Below, piece by piece: positions 13,768-19,233 of a stretch of DNA of 19,233 nucleotides (positions are counted from its first letter, which is position 1; each line of letters opens with the position of its first letter). The position numbers and the translations under genes were made by a program. A model generated the notes under the pieces. The model did no database searches. It was not told where the DNA came from and saw only the letters and a program-made list of their open reading frames with translations. Location of the stretch: NCBI GenBank assembly GCA_025964055.1, contig JAOPZP010000356.1, positions 1-19,233 of the forward strand. The letters are read 5' to 3'. Source of the DNA: Conexibacter sp. (GTDB taxonomy: Bacteria; Actinomycetota; Thermoleophilia; Solirubrobacterales; Solirubrobacteraceae).

Positions 13768-14268
13768 CTAGGAGCGGTCGGAGCCGGCGTGGCGCACCAC
13801 GACCACCGGCACGCTGGCCCGGCGCAGCACGCCGCGTGTGGTGGCGCCCAGCAGCAGCTCGCTGATCGGCCCGTGGCCGTGGGTGCCGATGAGGATCGCT
13901 GCGGCGTCGCGCTGGTCGGCGACGCGCACGATCGTCTCGTGGACCGAGGTGTCCGGGTCGTCGGCCACCACCAGCGGCTCGGCGTCGAGCCCGGCCTCGC
14001 GCGCGATGGCCACGCCCCGCTGCGCCTGGCTCTCGGCAGCGCGCAGCAGCTCGCGATCGATCTCCAGCGCGGTCTCGACGTCGGCGGGCGCCGGCGGCAG
14101 CCCGATCTCCGAGGCGGGGAGCGTGACCAGCTCGAACCCGAGGCCCTGGATCCAGACGACCAACACCACGGCCCTGCGCCGCGCCAGCAGCGGGCCTCCC
14201 TCGCGGATCGCGTGCTCGGCGGCCGGCGTGCCGTCGAAGCCGATGACGACCGGTCCGGAGCGGGTCAT
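13768..14268 (-). CDS. Universal stress protein (UspA family)
   Basis: A 166-residue single-domain universal stress protein. The first strand PVVIGFDGTPAAEHAI (6-21) carries the conserved Asp of the nucleotide site, and the C-terminal loop G128-TH-G131-HGPISELLL-G141 matches the ATP-binding Gx2Gx9G pattern, followed by A-T rather than S/T-S/T, and then by VLRRASVPVVVVR. It should be a cytoplasmic ATP-binding dimer involved in stress or energy sensing; a specific target cannot be stated. The insert around 40-65 (LGFELVTLPASEIGLPPAPAD) is the usual variable loop. It follows the ArsR-type regulator on the same strand after 117 nt and has no clear ribosome binding site. Confidence 0.9.
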   Translation of the reverse strand: MTRSGPVVIGFDGTPAAEHAIREGGPLLARRRAVVLVVWIQGLGFELVTLPASEIGLPPAPADVETALEIDRELLRAAESQAQRGVAIAREAGLDAEPLVVADDPDTSVHETIVRVADQRDAAAILIGTHGHGPISELLLGATTRGVLRRASVPVVVVRHAGSDRS

Positions 14269-14326
14269 CGCACACCGGTCCCGGATCGCGAGGGCGCCGT
14301 CACGTCTTCTCTCCTAGGTCCGGCCC

Positions 14327-14356
14327 GAGCGGCGGCAAGGCGGTGCGGAGCCGCTC
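14327..14356 (-). repeat. Inverted repeat between regulator and stress protein genes
   Basis: GAGCGGC (14327-14333) is perfectly complementary to GCCGCTC (14350-14356), with a 16-nt loop. It lies 30 nt past the stop of the ArsR-type regulator, in the 117-nt gap before the stress protein gene. It may be a weak terminator; no U-run is present. Confidence 0.35.
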
Positions 14357-14385
14357 TGCCCGCCGGTGAGCTGACCGCGAGCGGG

Positions 14386-14733
14386 CTAGGTCGAACCGGC
14401 GGAGCGCTGCGCCACGTCGGCCAGCAGCGCTTCGAGCTGGGACCAGCCCGTGGCCGTCGTGCGCCACACGCGCTCCTCGAAGGCGCGGCGGTGGCGCGTG
14501 TCGACCTGCACGATCAGCCCGGCCTCCATCAGCTTGCGCACGTGGTACGAGGTCGCCGTCGGCGATAGCGCGACCACCTCGGAGAGCTCCCTCGCCGACG
14601 CCGGCTGGCGCTCGAAGAGCACGAGCGCCTGGAGGCGAGCAGGATGGCCGAGGGCGGACATGAAGCGCGGATCGAGCATGGAGCCGGCCGCGACCTTACG
14701 GGCTTGCCGAGCTTGATGTGCCGCCGACCGCAT
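14386..14733 (-). CDS. ArsR-type winged-helix transcriptional regulator
   Basis: A 115-residue DNA-binding protein. The winged helix spans about 25-95: LGHPARLQALVLFERQPASARELSEVV, the recognition helix ALSPTATSYHVRKLMEAGLI, and the wing VQVDTRHRRAFEERVWRTT. No CxC metal site of classical ArsR/SmtB sensors is visible and there is no cysteine at all, so it probably senses something other than a metal or acts through protein contacts. The ATG at 14733 is used; a TTG one codon earlier and a Met at residue 19 (14679) are alternatives, and there is no clear ribosome binding site. It follows the small membrane protein gene by 43 nt. Confidence 0.82.
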   Translation of the reverse strand: MRSAAHQARQARKVAAGSMLDPRFMSALGHPARLQALVLFERQPASARELSEVVALSPTATSYHVRKLMEAGLIVQVDTRHRRAFEERVWRTTATGWSQLEALLADVAQRSAGST

Positions 14734-14776
14734 CAACGTTCAACGAATGCTGCATGTTGCGGCGCGCCCTGACGGC

Positions 14777-14947
14777 TCAGCGGTCGTCGCGGCCGCGGGC
14801 GTTGCTCACCAGCATCGACCCGACGCCGACGGCCACGAGCACCACGCCGATCGCCAGGCCGGCACCCCGGCCCGCGCCGAACGACGCGAAGAGGATGGGC
14901 AGGGCGATGACCGCGCCGATGGCGGTCAGGAGGCGACGATCCGGCAT
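14777..14947 (-). CDS. Small two-helix membrane protein, hypothetical
   Basis: A 56-residue protein, MPDRRLL followed by two hydrophobic helices (about 6-24 with AIGAVIALPILFASFG, and 29-49 with GLAIGVVLVAVGVGSMLVS) joined by a Gly/Arg turn, and a basic/acidic tail NARGRDDR. I do not recognise a family. Support for its being real is the clean amphipathic layout, the G/C third bases and the position just upstream of the ArsR-type gene on the same strand; the ribosome binding site is weak. In-frame sequence upstream of the chosen Met is Arg-rich and not protein-like. Confidence 0.5.
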   Translation of the reverse strand: MPDRRLLTAIGAVIALPILFASFGAGRGAGLAIGVVLVAVGVGSMLVSNARGRDDR

Positions 14948-14982
14948 CGCCGTGCAGCGTGACAGCTGGGACAGCGCAACGG

Positions 14983-15034
14983 GCCTGTCGCGCGCCCTGC
15001 TGCGCGAGGCAGCAGGGCGGCGTGTGCGACAGGC
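14983..15034. repeat. Two-stage hairpin in intergenic region
   Basis: GCCTGTCGC (14983-14991) pairs perfectly with GCGACAGGC (15026-15034), and inside it CGCCCTGCTGC (14993-15003) pairs perfectly with GCAGCAGGGCG (15009-15019), leaving a 5-nt loop and a 1x6 internal loop: 20 base pairs in 52 nt. The 236-nt space 14948-15183 holds no gene that I can support; besides this element it must hold promoters for the small membrane protein (minus) and the paired membrane proteins (plus), though I see no convincing promoter boxes. Confidence 0.6.
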
Positions 15035-15183
15035 GCACCTTCCGGGAGGGACCATAAGCGGGGCGTACGCGTGCCGTCTAGAGCCGATCCGGCAAGCGTG
15101 CGAGGGCGGACACCGGCTGCGGGCGGGCGCTGCCGTTTGGCTCTGGCGCCGACTCCGGGCGGCGGCGACAGTCGGCGCAGGCC

Positions 15184-17031
15184 ATGCCCCCTTCGCCCGG
15201 CACCGAGCGCCGCATCGCCACCTTCGTTCCGCCGCTGCTCGTGGGGCTGCTGGCCGTTCCGTTCATCCTCCACCAGAACGCGTGGTGGGAGTGGACGACG
15301 GCGTTCTGGCTACTGGAGCGCCAGACCGACTTCGTCGCCGCGCACGGGATCCCGACGATGTTCCTGCACACCGACAGCGGGGCGTTCGACGCGTTCTACG
15401 TGTTCTACGCGGGCTTCACGTTCTCGGTGCTGGCCTATCCCGCCGCCGTGGTCGGCGCGTGGCCCGTGTTCGCCGCCAGCTGCGCGGCGGCGATGGTGGC
15501 CGGGTACGTCGGGATCTGGTGGACGGCCCGCAACCTCGGGCTCTCGCACCGCTTGGCGATCCTGCCCGGCTTGGCCTTCGCCACCACCCCGTACCTGCTG
15601 ACCGAGCTGTACGGGCGCGGCTCGTGGGCCGAGCTCGTCGGCGCCAACGCGGCCGCCGTCGTGCTGGGCGGGCTGACGTCGCTCGTGTGGCGGGCGGGCG
15701 GGAACCGCGGGAGGGCGCTCGCCGCCCTGACGGGCGGCGGGGCCGTCCTGGCGGGCACGCACAACCTCTCGCTGCTGATGGCCACGCTCGTGCTGCCGAT
15801 CGTCGTCGCGGCGTTGATGCCGTTGGCGCCGCGGCCCGCGGGGCTGCGCGGCGGCGCTCGCGCCCTGGGAACCGGCCTCGGCGCCATCGCCGCGGGCGTC
15901 GGCCTCACGGGGGCGTGGCTGCTCCCGAACCTCTGGCTCGGCCCCGACACCTACGTCGCCAGCGCGAAGCTGAGCGCCACCACTCTGCACGGTGGCGGCG
16001 CGCTCGTCCGGCTCTCGAACGTGCTCTCGCCGTGGCCGCGGGTGCCGGCGGGGTTCGCCGGCTCGATCTACGCGCAGATCTCGGTGCTCGCCCTGGCGTG
16101 GGCGCTCGCCGCGCTGCTCACGATCGCCTGGGCGCGGCGCCGCGCGCCCGACCGCGTCGTGGCGGCGGCCACGGCGCTGATCGCGACCGGCGGGGTCCTC
16201 CTGGCGCTCGTCGTCCATCCGTCGTGGTGGCTGAGCTTCCCGAGACTGCTGCAGGCGGTGCAGAGCCCGGTGCGCCTGCTGCCATACGTGGCGATGGTGA
16301 TCGCGCTGGCGATCGCCGTCGCGCTGACGGCGCTGCCGAGCGGCCGGGCGCGGCGGGTCCTGATGGCGGCGCTCGTCGCCGCGATCGGCGTTCAGGGAGC
16401 CATCGGCATCTTCATCGCCGTCGACACGAAGGCCGCGGCGACGCTGGCGACCGCGCCGCTCCTGCAGCACGGCGAGGTCCGCGCCGACGCCGAGCCGCCC
16501 GCGTTCTCTGCGCCCCACATCGCCGCGCAGTTCCAGTTCCGCGTGCTGGAGCACCCGCGCGGTCCGCAGCCTCGCGAAGGCGTCGGCCTCCGGCTCAGCG
16601 CCATCGCGACGTCCAAGGACGCCACGATGGCCGGCACGGGACGGGTGGGCGAGCGCCTCGTCACGTCGGTGGTCCGGTCGCCGCTCGTGCGGCTCGACGG
16701 CGACCTCCGCGACGCCGGCCGCACCAAGTTGGGGAACATGGTGGTGGCGATCACGCGCACCGATCTCGCGGGCCGTTGGAGTGCCACCGTCGGACCCGCC
16801 TGCGGGCCGACGTGTCTCGAGGCGCTTTCGGGCGACGCCCCCTGGCAGTTGCTGGCCGGGCGCCTGCTGACCCTCCTGAGCACGTTGATGGTGATCGCGG
16901 TTGCCGGGCGCGGCGTGCTCCGAAGGCGGCGGGCCCCGTCAGTCGCCGATGGCGCCGCTGCGCCTGAGGACCCACCGCTCGATCACCCCGCCGACCCGTC
17001 GCACCCCGTCGCGGCGTCGGCGCCGCGATGA
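15184..17031 (+). CDS. Polytopic membrane protein, YfhO / PTPS-related (GT-C-like) family, copy 1
   Basis: A 615-residue inner-membrane protein with about 11-12 helices between residues 13 and 412, an extracytoplasmic domain (about 413-550), a last helix (about 556-575) and a polar Pro-rich cytoplasmic tail. Family-like features are TDSGAFDAFYVFYAG (63-77), YGRGSWAE (143-150), GTHNLSLL (191-198) and FPRLLQAVQSPVRLLPYV (352-369), matching the QFPxR block of the 6-pyruvoyl-tetrahydropterin-synthase-related membrane domain. Proteins of this type are thought to be GT-C-fold enzymes that modify surface polymers; the substrate is unknown and no catalytic residue is certain. C540-GPT-C544 could form a disulfide outside the cell. 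The start at 15184 has only a weak ribosome binding site. It overlaps its paralogue by 4 nt (ATGA). Confidence 0.8.
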   Translation: MPPSPGTERRIATFVPPLLVGLLAVPFILHQNAWWEWTTAFWLLERQTDFVAAHGIPTMFLHTDSGAFDAFYVFYAGFTFSVLAYPAAVVGAWPVFAASCAAAMVAGYVGIWWTARNLGLSHRLAILPGLAFATTPYLLTELYGRGSWAELVGANAAAVVLGGLTSLVWRAGGNRGRALAALTGGGAVLAGTHNLSLLMATLVLPIVVAALMPLAPRPAGLRGGARALGTGLGAIAAGVGLTGAWLLPNLWLGPDTYVASAKLSATTLHGGGALVRLSNVLSPWPRVPAGFAGSIYAQISVLALAWALAALLTIAWARRRAPDRVVAAATALIATGGVLLALVVHPSWWLSFPRLLQAVQSPVRLLPYVAMVIALAIAVALTALPSGRARRVLMAALVAAIGVQGAIGIFIAVDTKAAATLATAPLLQHGEVRADAEPPAFSAPHIAAQFQFRVLEHPRGPQPREGVGLRLSAIATSKDATMAGTGRVGERLVTSVVRSPLVRLDGDLRDAGRTKLGNMVVAITRTDLAGRWSATVGPACGPTCLEALSGDAPWQLLAGRLLTLLSTLMVIAVAGRGVLRRRRAPSVADGAAAPEDPPLDHPADPSHPVAASAPR

Positions 17032-18839
17032 CGACCGCCACCGAGCGCCGGGTCGCGACCGTCCTGCCGCCGCTCCTGGTCGGCCTGCTGGCGCTGCCCT
17101 TCGTCCTTCACCAGAACTCCTGGTGGGAGTGGAACACCGCGCTCTGGCTGCTGGAGCGCCAGACCGCCCACGTCTCGGCCCACGGGGTTCCCACGCTCTT
17201 CGTCCACACCGAGACGGCCGCGTTCAACCCGTTCTTCGTGTTCTACGCCGGGTTCCTGTTCTCGGTCCTCGCCTATCCCGCGGCCGTCGTCGGCGCGTGG
17301 CCGGTCTTCGCCGCCGTGAGCGTCGCGGCGCTCATGGCCGGCTACCTCGGGATCTGGTGGACCGCCCGCAACCTCGGCCTCTCGCAGCGGCTGGCGATCC
17401 TGCCGGGGCTCGTCTTCGCCACCACGCCGTATCTGCTCGCCGACCTCTACGGCCGGGGCGCCTGGGCCGAGTTCGTGGCGGTCAACGCCGCGGCGGTGAT
17501 GCTCGGCGGCCTCACCGCGCTCGTCTGGCACCCGGAGCGCGGACGCGGCCGTGCCCTCGCCGCGCTGGCCGGCTCCGGCGCCCTGCTCGCCGGCACCCAC
17601 AACGTCTCTCTGATGCTGTGCGCGCTGCTGCTTCCCCTGCTTCTCGCCGCGCTCCTGCCGCTGGCGCCGGCCGGGCTCCCGCTCTCCGGCCTGGTCCGCC
17701 GGCTCAGCCTCGGCGTGCTCGCGATCACGCTGGGCGTCGGCCTCACCGGCGCATGGCTGATCCCCAACCTCTGGCTGGGACCGAGCACCTACGCGGCCGA
17801 TGCCACGCTCAACGCACCGCTCTTCCTCGAGAACCCCGAGCTGGTCCGGCTGGCCAACGTGCTGAGCCCGTGGCCGTCGATCCCCGCCCACTACTCGGGG
17901 CGGTGGGTCTACACCCAGCCGCCGGTCCTCGCCATGGCCTGGGCCCTGGCAGCGCTGCTCGCCCTGATCTGGACCCGGCGGCGCGCGCCGGACCGTCTCG
18001 TCGCGACCGCCGGCATCCTCCTCGCGCTCGGCGCCTGCCTGCTCGTGCTGCTCGTCGACCAGACGTGGTGGACGAGCTTCCCACGCCTTCTCCAGGCGGT
18101 GCAGTTCACGTACCGCTTGGTGCCGTACGTGGCGATCGTGATCGCTCTGGGGATCAGCGTGGCGGTCACCGCCGCCAACGGCCGTTGGCGCCGCCCCGGG
18201 ATCGCCGCGCTGGTCGTCGCGGTCGGCGCGCAGGCGGTGATGGCGGTGTTCGTCGTCCTCGACAGCGAAGCGGGATCGCCGGGCGCTCCGCTGCAGCACG
18301 GCGACATCCGCGCCGCGGCGGCGCCACCGAGCTTCTCGGCCACGACCTACCCGGTCCAGACGCAGTTCCTCGTCCGCGGCCGGCCGATCGGCCCGCCGAC
18401 GTTCCGGCTCACGCGCTCGGTGCCGGAGGGGCTCCTCACCGCCGCCGACGCCGTGACGCTCCGCGGGAAGGGCAAGGTGGGCGAGCCGCTCGTCCTGCCC
18501 GTCGCGTGGTCGCCGCCGGTGCGCCTGAGCGGCGACGTCCGCCTGGCCGGACGCGAGACCTTCGGGCTGGTGGTCGGCACGGTGGCCCGGACCGATCGGG
18601 CCGGCCGCTGGACCGCGACCGCGCGCCCGCGCTGCGCGACGCCATGCGTCAATGCCCTCAGCGGTGATGCGCCTTGGCCGATGCTGGCGGGGCAGCTGCT
18701 GACGCTCCTGAGCGCCACGGCCCTGGGCGTGGCCGGCGTCGCCGGCCTTCGCCGCCGGCGCAGACGCCGGGCACCGCCGTCGACCACGCCCGAGGCCCGT
18801 CCCATCCCGGGCGCGCCCACGCCGGTGGCCGCCCCGTGA
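17028..18839 (+). CDS. Polytopic membrane protein, YfhO / PTPS-related (GT-C-like) family, copy 2
   Basis: A 603-residue paralogue of the preceding protein, clearly alignable end to end; for example SVLAYPAAVVGAWPVFAA and GIWWTARNLGLS are the same in both. It has the same topology: helices within about 11-411, an external domain to about 548, a final helix and a basic, Pro-rich tail. Matching landmarks are YGRGAWAEF (141-149), GTHNVSL (189-195), FPRLLQAVQFTYRLVPYV (351-368), where the QF-x-x-R family block is better preserved than in copy 1, and C536-ATP-C540. The external domains differ most, so the two may handle different partners or act as a heterodimer. The ATGA overlap implies coupled synthesis in equal amounts. 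The arrangement reflects a tandem duplication. Confidence 0.82.
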   Translation: MTTATERRVATVLPPLLVGLLALPFVLHQNSWWEWNTALWLLERQTAHVSAHGVPTLFVHTETAAFNPFFVFYAGFLFSVLAYPAAVVGAWPVFAAVSVAALMAGYLGIWWTARNLGLSQRLAILPGLVFATTPYLLADLYGRGAWAEFVAVNAAAVMLGGLTALVWHPERGRGRALAALAGSGALLAGTHNVSLMLCALLLPLLLAALLPLAPAGLPLSGLVRRLSLGVLAITLGVGLTGAWLIPNLWLGPSTYAADATLNAPLFLENPELVRLANVLSPWPSIPAHYSGRWVYTQPPVLAMAWALAALLALIWTRRRAPDRLVATAGILLALGACLLVLLVDQTWWTSFPRLLQAVQFTYRLVPYVAIVIALGISVAVTAANGRWRRPGIAALVVAVGAQAVMAVFVVLDSEAGSPGAPLQHGDIRAAAAPPSFSATTYPVQTQFLVRGRPIGPPTFRLTRSVPEGLLTAADAVTLRGKGKVGEPLVLPVAWSPPVRLSGDVRLAGRETFGLVVGTVARTDRAGRWTATARPRCATPCVNALSGDAPWPMLAGQLLTLLSATALGVAGVAGLRRRRRRRAPPSTTPEARPIPGAPTPVAAP

Positions 18840-18891
18840 TCCGGCGGGCCGCCCGTCCAGCGCGCTTGCTTTCGACCCCTCGTTGCTCATA

Positions 18892-18949
18892 GGTTCTCCT
18901 CCAACGCTGTAACGCGCCAGAAATCAGTCTGTCTCCTGGGAGGAGAACC
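18892..18949 (+). promoter_or_regulatory. Ribosome binding site buried in alternative hairpins
   Basis: The ribosome binding site AGGAG (18941-18945) of the next gene can pair with TCTCCT only three bases upstream (18932-18937 with 18941-18946, GGG loop) or, as an 11-bp perfect stem, GGTTCTCCTCC (18892-18902) with GGAGGAGAACC (18939-18949). The two pairings exclude each other but both hide the site. A weak -10-like TGTAAC lies at 18908-18913; if transcription starts just after it, only the local hairpin is in the mRNA. Confidence 0.5.
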
Positions 18950-18952
18950 CAT

Positions 18953-19233
18953 ATGTCCCAAGTCCTTCGCCGCCGGTTGGTCGCCGCGGCCGTCACGGCC
19001 GGCTCGATCGCGCTCGTCGCGACTCCGGCCGCCGACGCCAAGATCTCCAAGCCTGAGCGAGCGCAGAACACCGCGATCAAGAAGGCCTCCAAGAACGCCA
19101 CGAGCGCCGGCAAGAGCGCGAAGGCCGCCGCCAAGGTCGCCGCCAAGGGCGTCGCCGACGCCAAGGCCGCCCAGGGTGGCGTCAACGGGATCGTCGCCCA
19201 GGTCCCCTCGGTCCTCGACGGCCTGACGAAGCT
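18953..19233 (+). CDS. Lys/Ala-rich secreted protein, N-terminal part only
   Basis: The first 93 residues of a protein that leaves the right edge. The start at 18953 follows a strong AGGAG with a 7-nt spacer. MSQVLRRRLVAAAVTAGSIALVATPAADA is a clear Sec-type signal peptide with a probable ADA cleavage site. The mature part begins KISKPERAQNTAIKKA and continues as a repetitive Ala/Lys/Ser segment with AAK, KAS and KSAK steps (about 43-75), without Pro after the first residues, so it should form a long basic amphipathic helix or coiled coil. The last visible residues, VNGIVAQVPSVLDGLTK, are less repetitive. I do not recognise a family. The basic surface could bind wall polymers or nucleic acid; this is speculation. 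Confidence 0.75.
   Translation, partial: MSQVLRRRLVAAAVTAGSIALVATPAADAKISKPERAQNTAIKKASKNATSAGKSAKAAAKVAAKGVADAKAAQGGVNGIVAQVPSVLDGLTK

Noticed and set aside
14983..15034. tRNA-like cloverleaf in the two-stage hairpin
   Set aside because: Only nested stems with a 5-nt loop; no T-loop, D-loop or anticodon arm can be drawn.
14926..15273. Minus-strand frame of 115 codons over the intergenic region
   Set aside because: Arg/Pro/Gly-rich, overlaps the start of the membrane protein gene and the two-stage hairpin, with no ribosome binding site; the region is better read as non-coding.
15310..16554. A 414-codon minus-strand frame opposite the first membrane protein
   Set aside because: Arg/Gly/Ala/Asp-rich shadow frame created by high G/C third bases; no start signal or motif.
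16983..18890. A 635-codon minus-strand frame preceded by GGAGGAG and ATG at 18890, opposite the second membrane protein
   Set aside because: The ribosome-site-like sequence is striking, but it is the mirror of the stem before the last gene, and the translation is a low-complexity shadow of the membrane gene without any domain.

Overview
The window is uniformly GC-rich, with strong G/C preference at third codon positions, many ATGA stop/start overlaps and long meaningless open frames opposite the real genes. This, together with gene content such as a RbsC/FrcA-type sugar importer, IclR control, lipoprotein-like export and GTG starts, suggests an actinobacterium. A soil Thermoleophilia/Solirubrobacterales-type organism is my best guess, but the sequence gives no taxonomic marker and this is inference.

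Region 1 (1-194, minus) is the start of a secreted or membrane-anchored protein that runs off the left edge. Region 2 (312-9478, minus) is a tightly packed nine-gene catabolic operon read right to left: IclR regulator, single-domain sugar ABC ATPase, permease, lipoprotein-like binding protein, AnmK/levoglucosan-kinase-like sugar kinase, HAD phosphatase, SDR-type sugar dehydrogenase, SMP-30 lactonase and ManD-type sugar-acid dehydratase. Most junctions overlap by 4 nt. A compound hairpin at 277-317 is its likely terminator. Region 3 (about 9509-11300, plus) is divergent and holds a KDPG-type aldolase and a 2-keto-3-deoxygluconate kinase overlapping by 8 nt, followed by a hairpin. The two operons share a short regulatory region with overlapping candidate promoters and TTCC/GGAA half-sites that look like an IclR-family operator. 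Together the genes describe import of a sugar, probably an anhydro or otherwise modified hexose, then phosphorylation/dephosphorylation, C1 oxidation to a lactone, hydrolysis to the aldonate, dehydration to a 2-keto-3-deoxy acid, phosphorylation and cleavage to pyruvate plus glyceraldehyde 3-phosphate.

Region 4 (11367-11534, plus) is a small TatA/E protein. Region 5 (11580-13631, minus) is an export cassette: a small secreted protein, a Sec11/SipW-type signal peptidase and a DUF5305-like membrane protein. The last two are one open frame as sequenced, but codon wobble bases and a hidden GTGA junction indicate that a one-base frameshift at a four-base homopolymer has joined two genes. Region 6 (13768-14947, minus) holds a universal stress protein, an ArsR-type regulator and a small two-helix membrane protein.

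Region 7 (14948-15183) is non-coding and contains a striking two-stage hairpin. Region 8 (15184-18839, plus) is a tandem pair of paralogous polytopic membrane proteins of the YfhO / PTPS-related (GT-C-like) type, overlapping by 4 nt. Region 9 (18953-19233, plus) is the start of a Lys/Ala-rich secreted protein whose ribosome binding site is buried in a hairpin. No stretch longer than 300 nt lacks a gene. No tRNA, rRNA, CRISPR array, insertion sequence or attachment site was seen.
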